Origin: Protonemura montana
Taxonomy: Eukaryota; Arthropoda; Insecta; Plecoptera; Nemouridae
DNA length: 64,000 nt
NCBI GenBank assembly: GCA_947568835.1
Contig: OX387610.1
Span: 13,435,001 to 13,499,000 of the forward strand
Direction: 5' to 3'
The notes beneath the pieces are model-generated. The model saw only the letters and a list, made by a program, of their open reading frames with translations. It was not told the DNA's origin and made no database searches. The translations under genes and the position numbers were made by a program. Shown piece by piece: positions 1 through 10,600 of this stretch (the stretch's first letter is position 1; every line of letters starts with the position of its first letter).

Positions 1-440
1 TGTTTGTTATTACTGTGTGAACATGCGGACTAGAATTATTTCGGGAGCTCAACTAGCAACGTGTTGGTCTATTTAAAACTATTTATGTTGCTAAAATCTA
101 AACAACGGTGGCCTAGTCAACTAAATTTAACGTGCCTGAAGCAGATGCGACGGAAAAAAAGCCAGGAACTAATAATAACAATGTAAATATTGTTTTTAAA
201 ATACTCTGGGTCAATTCGTGGAATAAAATAGAAAATAAATGGTAATTGTATTGATTTTTAGACTGTTTGTCATACGCGAAAAAACAAATTTAAATTTTCT
301 AAAAAAAATATATCGTTACGTCCAAATGCAATAAGCAAATTTGCTGCAAGCGTTAAATAAAAGTTGTTTTAGCAATCCTTATCGATTTTATTCATGGGAT
401 TCTTTATGTCATTTAGATCCTAGCGTTTAAGTATAGTAAA

Positions 441-842
441 ATAACCTACGAAAAGGGAGGAAAAAACCGGTACCGGTATGTAGGCATGTCGAAGAGTTCC
501 AAGGGCTTAAAGTCCCTTCCGAAGGACAGTACAACGCAAACAACAGAATTCCTCCACAAATCCATGCTGTCGAGAGATTGATAAGCAAGGCGAGTGAAGT
601 TGCTGTACTAACTTTCGTCCCTCCAACCTCTCTCCCGAACAGAACTGGTCATGTGTATGATGGTCACCCATCCAATACCTGACCTAGCGCAGTGTTGACC
701 AACTTTCATCCCTCCAACCTCTCTCCCGAACAGAACTGGTCATGTGTATGATGGTCACCCATCCAATACCTGACCCAGCGCAGTGTTGCCTAATCTCTAT
801 GATCTCACAAGAACCAGTGTTTCCAACAAACCAAACCGTTCG
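441..842 (+). mobile_element. Family A SINE-like element, copy 1
   Basis: Defines a recurring element: a head with CCTAACCTAG and AAAGGGAGGA, a GTGCCGGCACGTAG core (GTACCGGTATGTAG here), CCCTTCCGAAGGAC, a 36-bp module flanked by TGCTGT, then 91-bp modules (ending GACCCAGCGCAGTGTTGC), and a tail with GTTTCCAACA..AAACCGTTCG. This copy holds one 36-bp unit and two 91-bp units. There is no long ORF, so it is non-autonomous. The class (SINE, Helitron-like or other) is not settled. Confidence 0.8.
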
Positions 843-1440
843 AAATTAAAAAAGGCACTGTGAACACTTAACAGGTATACACGAGGGGCTTGAAAATAGA
901 TCAAAGTCAAGATTTTGATTAGTTCTCTTTTTCCCTACCACTGCGAAAAACAAACGCGTTGGCAGTTTGCTTGAACCTACCTATGCCACCTTCAACCAAA
1001 GCTTAAAACGACAAAATAAGGTTCCACTGCATAAAAACACCGAGCGCCAGAACCACATGTCACACACATAACCAGACCGACGCAAATATCGACGCTTTCC
1101 AGCTCCTCGACGTCGCGACGCTTTCAAGCGAAAGCGTCCAAAATGATGATGTCACATGAAAGACATGTGTACAATTCTCAAAGGGGCGAATCACTTTGTA
1201 GTTCGTTATTATGGAGCTTTATCAAATATTTGGTAGCATGTTAAGCTAGGGTGGGACCACCCATGGGTTAATGTTGGTTTGTTCCACTTGCTCGTTATTG
1301 TCATCAACAATAAATTTAGTGAGCTGCTATAAAACTTATGTTAAACTGTCTTCTTGAAAAATGACAGCTTTACGGCTTAAATAAGTGTGTAAATATGTTA
1401 ACACATTTTTTTTTTAAATGATGCAGATTTAGTAGATTAC

Positions 1441-1860
1441 TGTGGAGATTCTGCGATTTTTCCTTGAGATACAATTCCGTACTTCTCTAACGCTTTTGTT
1501 AACTTTGTTTGCGAAAAGAAAACGACCTAATTACAACTTTACCGACACAAATGTAAGATGCCGCCAGGTGGAGTCACCGTCGCTTCGAGTGTTAAGAAAT
1601 TTCATTTCGTTATTTCTCGCAGATTACTCGCAATTGAGTCTGGTTTACACTTAATTAATTTTTAATAATGCTAACCTCAACGATTGATAAACATGTATCG
1701 ATATTTTCAATCGTAATAATTCAATTTTAGAAGTGTTTTTATAAAGATGGATGCAAGCGCCATCGGGTGGCAAATACCGTTACCACACGTTCTCGTTTGT
1801 TCAGCAGAAAGTTTAACATTAACGCAGGTCCTTTGACTCTATCTATAAACTCAATGGTTT
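1441..1860 (+). mobile_element. Family C MITE, copy 1
   Basis: Defines family C. Shared landmarks in order: TGGCCGCCAAATGACTACTT, CCAGGTGGAGACACCGTCG, TTTCTCGCAGATTACTCGCA, AACGATTGATAAACATGTAT, then a GC-richer 60-bp module (CGCCATCGGGTGGCACC to TTGCTCAGCAGAAAG) and an end AACGCTGGTCCTCTGACTAT. Complete copies begin with the inverse of that end (AGTCAGAGAACCAGCG), so the family has terminal inverted repeats and no coding capacity. This copy is nearly full length but its left terminus differs, sharing an extra left flank with the copy at 43246. Confidence 0.75.
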
Positions 1861-3428
1861 CCGGCATCAAAGAGAAGAGACGCTGTGAGATTTCGGTTCA
1901 CATGACGTTTTAATTCTAAATTATTACGACATTTCGAGCTTTGTCTGGTGGTAAGGTGGATGAAAGTGAAAATCTAACGTATTTGACATTACACCCCGAA
2001 ACGATTACATCTTACAATCTTCAAGTTAACATCTACCAAACATAAATGACATAAATTAGAACAACACATGTTCACTCTAAGCCCCTCAAAGTGTGTTTTC
2101 AAAATAAGTTCTTCTTTCTCTGCGCATTTCCCTCATTTTTCAAAGCATCTTTCTTGTTTTGATCGTGAAAAGTCTTGAGCGGGATTTTCACACGCTACGC
2201 GTTGCGAATCGTCCTAGAAAATGATTCACAGCTCCGGAAGCTTTTTTTCCAAGCTGCTCATGAATCTCTGATGAAGCTAAAAGATCAAGCTTTAAACAGG
2301 AAATATAATGTTTTGCTACTGGAATTACTTTCAAAAATTGATGCTAAGACATAGAAGAACGCCGTGAATGTCAACTCGTGTTCTTGTGAAAGAAAGACTA
2401 CCTCGAATGGAAAGCTGCAAATGTGTTTGAAGTTCACCCTAAAGCTTGTTTTTCATATACATAAAACTTGACTAATGGCAAGTGTATTTGCACGCCATCT
2501 TTATCTAGACTTTCTGCAAATGATTAGTTACTTTTAACTCAACAGCAGTAGTTATGTTTTCTACTTAAACAATTCAAATAATTTGAATAATAGCTGATCT
2601 GAGATATTTTACTGACCCGTGGACTGAATAACGTTTAATCTTGGGTCAAATTTATGTTTTCGCGCATAAAAAAGTTAATTTTAAAATTTTTTTACCTTTT
2701 AATCGTCAGATTAGAGTCAAGCAAAGCAATTAAAACGATTCTCAGGTGAACTCAAAGTAATAATTTAATTCTGAATTCACATTAATCAACATTTAATATT
2801 TATGTTTAAGTAACAAAACAAACAGATGAGACAATAAATTAATTACGTATGTATTAGGGATATTTACTTAGTTTTTGAAACAGAATCATTTTGATTTAGA
2901 TGCAAGACTGGAACAATGCCAAACTGAATTGAAATATTTTAAACTGAAATAAACTCTTATTAATTAATTAATTAAATTAATTAACTAATTAATTAAATAA
3001 ACTGAACTGAAATAAGCTTTGGAAATTGTCAATATTAAAAATAATATGACTTACACTCATGATCTTTCTAGCTTCATTCACACAGTACGAACCTACTTGC
3101 ATAGTTATTTAACTTAACATACTCGTCAACGTTATAAAAACCATAGAAAATTAAAAAGTCCTTCACTTCATTTTTAAAACTTTTTCGGTTTTTAAATTTA
3201 TTTTTATTTTATTGGGAAGTCGATTAAAAAATATTGGGCCCATACAAAAAGCCATTTCAACATTTCTTTTCATGTACCTTATATGTCAGCCTTGTTTCCT
3301 CATATTTTTACTATGAATATTTTGATTTTAAAAAATATCCAACCAAACACTGGCATTACCAAACGTCAAAAATCCCTGTAATTCCCCGAATCAACCCCAA
3401 ATCAAACCGCACATTTCTTGGCCAACAG
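1861..3428. other. Unassigned AT-rich stretch
   Basis: No coding exon or shared repeat family recognised. A low-complexity TTAATTAA-type tract lies at 2958-2998. It probably belongs to an upstream intron of the Rgk gene, because the exon at 3429 seems to begin with an acceptor. Confidence 0.4.
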
Positions 3429-3689
3429 GTACGGCAGTCCCCATCACAGCCGGTCGCAATCAGTAAAGACACCTGGCAGTCGGTCCAACAATGGCCGGCC
3501 AAACTACTTATGTCTCCCCCAGCAACGATCAAGAGTGGCGAGCATGCCCAACACGGGCGTTGAAGAAGAATATTATCGTCAACGCCATTTCAGCATCACA
3601 GGCAAGGGAGTTGTCAACAGAGGTGACTCTCTCAAGAGCAGGCGATCGCGATCGAACAACAGTGTCGGCTCGAGCAATTCCAGTCATAG
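3429..3689 (+). CDS. Rgk: Rgk exon, N-terminal Ser/Arg-rich extension (5'-most visible)
   Basis: Encodes residues 1-86 plus two bases of codon 87. It is rich in Ser, Arg and Asn. Motif RVASMP (R35, S38, P40) fits a 14-3-3 mode-I type site and sits where mammalian Rad has a similar RRSMP motif. RHFSI (S55) and RGDSL (S67) are further basophilic kinase-like sites. The 3' border is a good donor, CATAG|gtgagt at 3690. The 5' border is inferred as an acceptor, CCAACAG|GTACGG, because the frame has a stop at 3379-3381 and no ATG between that stop and the exon. The exon therefore starts with the last base of a split codon, and at least one earlier coding exon is needed. The true acceptor could lie a few bases away. 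The overlapping ATG-started frame at 3234-3563 has no such motifs. Confidence 0.88.
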
Positions 3690-3837
3690 GTGAGTTCATC
3701 TATATTTGTTTTTATGACGAACACCCCTAGGTGTCAATTTAATTTTATTGATGTTGTTTTACCGGAGTTTAGCAGGGTATGATAATCGATTGATGTGCAA
3801 TTGGTGTTGATGTAATTAGATACATAAATATTCACAG

Positions 3838-4080
3838 AAACTTTTTCAACTGGGTTTTGAATGCCAAGTGAATAACAACTAAATTTCCCAACGTTTTGTA
3901 ACTTGTACCTGTTACTTTATCAAGGGTCAAAGCAGTCCTGTCAATTTTCCGATTAACAGGAACAAGTTACGAAACGTTGGGAAATTTAGTTGTTCTTCAC
4001 TTAGCATTCAAAACCCATTTCAAATAGTGTTTGTTAAAACTAGTGCTAAGGTTAAATAAAGAAGACACGAGTCTAAAAAC
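3838..4080 (+). mobile_element. Family D foldback element, copy 1
   Basis: Defines family D: an inverted pair, GGGTTTTGAATGC..AAGTGAA..ACAACTAAATTTCCCAACG on the left and CAACGTTGGGAAATTTAGTTG-like sequence ending AGCATTCAAAACCC on the right, around an ACTTTATCAAGGGTCAAAG centre. A tail GTTAAAACTAGTGCTAAGG..GAGTCTAAAAAC follows. No ORF. The arms would form a strong hairpin in RNA or single-stranded DNA. Confidence 0.8.
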
Positions 4081-4289
4081 GAAAAAAAAAAAGATATTTT
4101 AGTGCATTTACAGTGATGTGATATGTATTCCACAAAAGAGGGAAACTCAGGTGCTTTCTCTTTAGATACAAAATGAATAGTAGCAACATCCATAAATTCA
4201 CTATCTCCGTGAGGCTGATTCAACGACCATCCACATCGAGAAGTCGTTGCCAATGGAATATTTTGGATACAGCAATTGGGTTTACAGTT

Positions 4290-4490
4290 ATTGTCAAGAG
4301 CTACAGCGCTAATGTTTGACTTGCTGCTGAGCAAACGAGGCCGGCAACACGGGGTTACGGTTGTGGCCACCCGATGGCGCTTGCGGCTGTCCATTTTTAA
4401 CCTCTGAAATCAAATAATAATAATTCAAAAAATCTATAACAATCGTTGAGTTTAGCATCGATAAAGATTAATTTATCTTTCATGTTAGTA
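4290..4490 (-). mobile_element. Family C MITE fragment
   Basis: Minus-strand right end and 60-bp module only. It shows the unexpanded module very clearly: TTGCTGCTG at 4321 and TTGCGGCTG at 4381, exactly 60 bp apart. Confidence 0.7.
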
Positions 4491-4562
4491 GTGTACTACA
4501 AAAACACGAAATTAAATATCTTTACATACTTTATGCTGTAAGCTCTTATACCCAATAGCAAT

Positions 4563-5035
4563 AGGGTCATTCCATATCAAGTGCCCACACTCTAAACCTT
4601 CACTATCTCAGAATTTGACAAAATTTTCAGGAGGTCTAGAACACTTGAAATAAAAACCCTATTTAAATTTTTTTTTCCATACGTCTAGCGGTTTGCCTGT
4701 GGCAGGGGATGGAAAAATAAAATATTTTACTTTTTTCCCCGCACGGCCATTCACTATTTTCACTATAGCGTTTGAAAAAATAAACTTAAAACGATGGGAT
4801 TAGTTCTAAAATGATAATCGTGCTTTAATTAACAAGAACAAATTCATAAATCGCTTACTTATCAAGTTTAGGGGTGGAAAAATTCCACTCTTAAATTTCA
4901 ACCCTGAATAACTCGAGAAGTATGATTTTTTTCTTAACGTTTTTTTTTTTTGTCAAGCATCTCCTGCCTCTTCTTTGTGTTGTGCATAGAGGGTCTAAGT
5001 TTATTCACTTTTTGCTATAATTTTCAGTAACTAAA
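4563..5035 (+). mobile_element. Half copy related to giant foldback family E
   Basis: Begins ATAGGGTCATTCCAT and continues with CTCAGAATTTGAC, matching the terminal layout of the 2.4-kb palindrome at 31417-33832 but clearly diverged after about 70 bp. I find no opposite terminus nearby. The right boundary is uncertain. Confidence 0.45.
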
Positions 5036-5578
5036 GAGTAAAGACTAAATAACTCAGACTAACCAAGATGTTCGATTAGTTTATTTGACGAAAGAGCTCT
5101 AGATCTCGACTCAATTTAGCTCGCTTTTCTTGTTTGCAGCCCGAAACTGTAAGATAGGGAAGTCGTTAAAGAGAACAACTTCCTCTGGCATTTTTCCAGT
5201 ATTTTTTTTTTTTAATGAAGTACGTTTTAGATTGAAGACATTTGTTGTGCTGTTTTTGTGATTTCAAGAAGCAAGATAAAGTGTAAACAGCGAAGACAAG
5301 ATGGACGATCGCTGGTTTTGACGGTTATTCTTTGCGCGGGCAACTACTTTAACCAGTTTTTGGGAGAAAAAAAGCTTCACTGTTGCTGTTAAAAATCATA
5401 CTACAGCAACATCTATTTTTTTTTTAAACACGATGCCTTTTAAGTTAAAGAAAAATAATAAGTTGTGTGATCATGAGGTCGACAATTCGTATCCCAGTTT
5501 GCCTTATTTGTTCTTGTCTTGCTTTCAAACACCTATTCGTTTTTTTTTATTAAGCTAGCCTTTTTTGAATAAATTAGA

Positions 5579-5897
5579 TTCAATGGTAGATTCAACGTTT
5601 GGTAGCCATGGAGATGCTGAGATCGCCTGACAGAGCTTCTCAATTCTGCTATCTTATGTTACCACGGGTATATCATGGCCTAGCATAGGAGGTTCAATGG
5701 TAGATTCAACGTTTGGTAGCCAAGGAGATGCTGAGATCGCTTGACAGAGCTTCTCAATTCTGCTATCTTATGTTACCACGGGTATATCATGGCCTAGCAT
5801 AGGAGGTTCAATGGTAGATTCAACGTTTGGTAGCCAAGGAGATGCTGAGATCGCCTGACAGAGCTTCTCAATTCTGCTATCTTATGTCACCACGGGT
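5579..5897 (+). repeat. 114-bp tandem repeat, about 2.8 copies
   Basis: TTCAATGGTAGATTCAACG recurs at 5579, 5693 and 5807, spaced exactly 114 bp. Units are nearly identical (CCATGG versus CCAAGG is one of few differences), implying recent duplication. The last unit is truncated at CACCACGGG. No match to the other repeat families here. Confidence 0.9.
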
Positions 5898-7087
5898 TCT
5901 TTGTCTTGCGTAAATATAGATGAACGTGCCATTCGCTAAAACACACAAGTTACCTAAATTATTAATATTAATTGACCAATCGAATCGGCACTTTTCTATC
6001 AACAACAACGAAGTGTGTGCCTAGACAAATGTTTGTGCTGCAAATGCGACGATCGTGACAAATTACTGCAGGACGGGATAATGACTCTCGTCGGCAGCAA
6101 CTGCATCAGGTTCTCACCTGTTCAATCTCGCTCGTATAATTGCTAAGTCTGGAGCATGTTTGCGCAGTTCGGAGGATTACAGCGTCCATTTATTTTCCAG
6201 CGAAACTGGGACGAAATAGAGGACAGGCAAGCTGTTAGCAAAAACAAAAATTATTACTGATTGTTAGAAAATAAATAGTTTTTGTTTGCGAAAGTAATTT
6301 GTAATTTTGTCTTGAATGGGGAAAAAAAAGACGCATATCTTTAATGAGGATCAAAAAAATATAAAATAAACTTAGAAATTGAGTAATTTCGCTTGAAATT
6401 CAGACTTTTTTTTTGCCAGGAAGAATATGTGATTTTGAATTGAGTTTTTTTGTTAGTTTAAAATTTTTTTAAACCATTAATTTACCAGTAACCAGTCGAC
6501 CAGTAATTTTGTGGTGACTCGCAGGCTAATTACTGAAATTATTTAAATACTAGAAGACACATGTACTGATATTCACCGTTTTCCTTTTTCCATAAAGATG
6601 TGTCGTACAAAGATCATTTGTTAAGCTTATAAGAATGTTCTAGATATTAAAACATGAAAAACTTATTCGTGTTTGTTTGGCAAGCAACCTCTCCACTGGA
6701 CAAAAGTGTTTGCTATCAAGAGAATGGAGCTGGGAGAGTCCCGGACAAAAACGGGGAGAACTCAACTTTGGCAAAGTCAACACAGTTTGGGCTCCTGGCT
6801 GGTATATCTCTCGCTCCCTCACAGTTTGGGCCGGTGACCCATTTCCACATCCGACTTTCACTGGTCCCGAGCTCGCTTCCAATGCGCGGTCAGGAGGTCA
6901 TTTCGATGCAGTGTGGGGGTAACGGGTTCGCCCAGTGGCGAACTCTGCCAGATGGAAGTATTATTTCGGATTCAAAACTAAATTTGTACTGAAACGATGT
7001 ACGCTTTAAGCCTTATTTTGGTGTTATTTCAGAAAAATATATCAAAATATTTGCTGGCTGTCTCGTGGGAGCTAGAACGCTAGAATT
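5898..7087. other. Unassigned stretch
   Basis: Nothing supported. A locally GC-richer patch at about 6660-6960 is open in several frames on both strands but shows no motif, splice structure or resemblance that I recognise. Confidence 0.4.
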
Positions 7088-7626
7088 TGATCTCAAATAA
7101 CCTGGATAGAGCATAGAATCCAGCCAGCTGATCTCAAATAACCTGGATAGAACATGGGATCCAGCCAAGCTTTTCTCAAATAACCTGGATACATAGGATC
7201 CAGCCAGCTGATCTCAAATAACCTGGATAGAACATAGGATCCAGCCAGCTGATCTCAAATAACCTGGATAGAGCATAGGATCCAGCCAAGCTTTTCTCAA
7301 ATAACTTGGATAGAGCATAGGATCCAGCCAGCTGATCTCCAATAACCTGAATAGAGCAAAGGATCCAGCCAGCTGATCTCAAATAACCTGGATAGAGCAT
7401 AGGATCCAGCCAGCTGATCTCAAATAACCTGGATAAAGCATAGAATCCAGCCAGCTGATCTCAAATAACCTTGATAGAGCAAAGGATCCTGCCAGCTGAT
7501 ATCAAATTACCTGGATAAAGCATAGAATCCAGCCAGCTGCTCTCAAATAACCTGGATAGAGCATAGGATCCAGCCAGATGATCTCAAATAACCTGGATAA
7601 AGCATAGAATCCAGCCAGCTGATCAA
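7088..7626 (+). repeat. 41-bp minisatellite, about 13 copies
   Basis: Unit: CTCAAATAACCTGGATAGAG then CATAGGATCCAGCCAGCTGAT. Variants include AAGCTTTT for AGCTGA and GAATCC for GGATCC, and one unit is shortened. The array makes repetitive minus-strand reading frames that are by-products, not genes. Confidence 0.92.
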
Positions 7627-10600
7627 AATTAAAGCCAGACAATCCATTGTTGGCTTAGGCCTGTACAATGTTCGAGTTAAATAAACAACAAAGTATACTT
7701 CATGAAGTCTCGCCACACGACTTCCAACGCTTACTTCATCAAATAAACCGAACCGTGCGCCACAAAAAAACAAAACACAAACCCAAGTTATACGCCGCAA
7801 AATTTCCTGAACAAGAAAAAGCGTCGAGTACCGGCAATATCACATATATAATTTGCCAGTTCCTCTGCATACCTATAGTTCCACGGCTTTAAACTTCTTC
7901 TACCGCAAGCAGTGTATTTGCATAGAGGGGCGACTGTAAATATAATGCGGGGACAATATGTGGGACGCGTCGAGTCTCGAGGGCCAATGATTAATTCAAG
8001 CAAGTACCGACTGAAAAGCATGTCACGAAATGTTTGCTTCTCTCGCGTAGCTTTCAAGAAAATTCAGCTCATGACTGGAACGACCAGTGGTGTATTTTGA
8101 ACACAACTTTGGATCCTAAAAATGTTTTAACAGTTAAAAAATGCTTAGCCTGTGGAATACAAATTGATGTCAAGACGTAGATTTTGCTGAAACTATATTT
8201 TTTTAATCTTTAATTGGTATTCCTGATTATAGGCTTAAAAATAGGGATATTGTGATCTAGATCTGTAATGGACAGACCAGTTATTTTAATATTGTTTTTT
8301 ACTCTTTTGAATTGATTGTTTCAATAAGAGAAAATAAAATAATTGTCTGCTAGTTAGAAATGTAACAGTAAGTCCCTTGTAGATCTTGGGTTTTTGAAAG
8401 AATAATTTTACCGAAATCGGACCCCAGTTTGGTCCGAAATCATGTAAAAAAGTATCCGGAAATAAATTACCTCTATAAGCCATTGTACTAAATGAAAGAG
8501 TTTTTAAATAAATACCGAAATTTAAATGAACTTCCTAAACGAACTGACAATTTTTACATTATAAAATTACGCCGCATTAGCGTGCCCTATATCCTATATT
8601 AGATATCATTTTTCGATAAAAGTACACATTACAAAATGTGACCCCAACTTTCAACCATTACGCCACTGGTTCTGCTCCATTTCGTACAACAATGGACATT
8701 TAATATTTTATGTTACGCACTGTAATAGAACGATGCGTATTCCTCCCTTCTGTGTTTCTTTCTTGTTTGAATATCATTTACGCGGCTCGTGGACATTTTG
8801 TCGATCAATAACTCTTTCATCATGTCTCTTCGGAACTGGCCACGTTTCGATGCAAAGGCATAAATTAATAATTGAACTAGATTACGTGTGCGCTATTTTC
8901 CTGATGGTGTTATTATTTTATCGATATGGGCTGGAGATCCAAAAAGCAGAGTTTAAATTTGATCGGCCAATTACATACGGTGTTAGCTAGATTTTCAGAG
9001 GTTTTTGTCATTATGGTAAACAGCTTTATCTCCTTACTATAGGACAGTCTGCGTTTTGGATTCGGCCCTAAATTATTCGGAGGTATTACAGGTTAAAAAT
9101 TCTGTAAGATGTCAGTTATTTTTCATGTAAATGTGTTCTAGAATAAATTTTCGTTTCCGCATAAATGAGTGACCTAGTTTCTAGGAAATGTACACTACGG
9201 GGAAAAAAAAATTGGCAAGATTTTTAAATTTTTTTAAAACTATATTATAGGTACACGTATGCGGGTACGAGTGCAGGCTTTGTTATGCCTGAGGGTACGT
9301 AGGGAAATGGAAATGAAATTTTCTACCTTGCATTCATTTTTGACATAAAAAAGTAATTTTAATAATCTAGCGGCTAGAAAGTGCGTTCTGGTGGTTGAAG
9401 GAAAGGAGAGAGTGCGAGCCAAAATCCACACAGTTTTACGACACGAACGGAATATTCTCTCGAGACGTGAGCTTTTCTTTCTGTTTTTCTGATCTACAAA
9501 GCTTATAATTTGTGGGGGAAATAAAAGTAATACGTACGGAATATGAATGTGCTTTTGTAAAATTCTTCTGGGGCATTTTAATGAGGTACTACAAAAAAAA
9601 GACTTCAAGATTCTACTGCGTAGTTAATCCCCGTATCTTAATGTTGAAAAGTTTATCAGCAGGGCAAGGTTTTAACGATTAATTTCCTGTCAACTGTTCT
9701 GGGCTTGCTCACACCTACAATTATCATTCAAATCATGATTTTAAGATTTTTTTATTAATTAATTTGCACAATTGGATTCAATTCTGAAACCAGACTATGG
9801 CCGATGTCGAATCAAAGTTTTCTGACCTTAAAACGGTCAGACTTATTCGAAAAATCTGAATTAAAAGCAAATCATAGGGAAAGACGGTGGTCATGGTGGA
9901 TATTTTTTAATTTTTAATTGAACCTATAGAGTTGTCAAATAAATCAAGCAAATATGTGCATTTTAGCTATTTTCTTTTTGGTAAAACCTCACACAGTCTA
10001 CATTGTTTAAAATATCAAAATCCGAAAAAAGTAGCAACCACAAACACTTATTTTATTAAGATCTTTTTGAATAATTGTAAGCCCCTAAAAGGCGTCAGCG
10101 CATGGACCTCTGGTCGCATACGAGAGACATCTCTCTCAACAATAAACCTAACTTGAATCAACCTCCTAAACTCCATGCATCCAATGAATATTGATATCAT
10201 TAAAACAATGGACCAGTCACTCTAGACGCAACCTCAACCATATCACGTACACTAATGAACAATGTCTAGCCAATAGGATCAAAGCACAAAGCGCAAACCG
10301 CACAATTAATTTACATTGTCGGTGTCAATCAACAAAGGGAAACAAGCAATCGATTGACAGTCGCTCGCAATTGTTGTCGAGTAAACACAATACTCGGGAG
10401 GAACTGCAGACGAGCTTGCTCAATCTGAGACAATCTATTGTCTCAAATGCAAAGTGCTGAAAGGCAATTTGTAAGTTTGATTTTAGTTCTGTGGAAATCC
10501 TTGGAAATTGACAAAGAAATGTTTGAGAATGGCTGTAGGAGACAGCAGCGTTTTACTTTTGATGTGCTTTTTTGGTGCTGTGTTTGTGTTCACAACGATT

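Noticed and set aside
3234..3563. ATG-started 109-codon frame overlapping the first Rgk exon
   Set aside because: It lies in another frame from the RGK-like peptide and lacks its phosphosite motifs; the linked frame matches the phase of the next exon.
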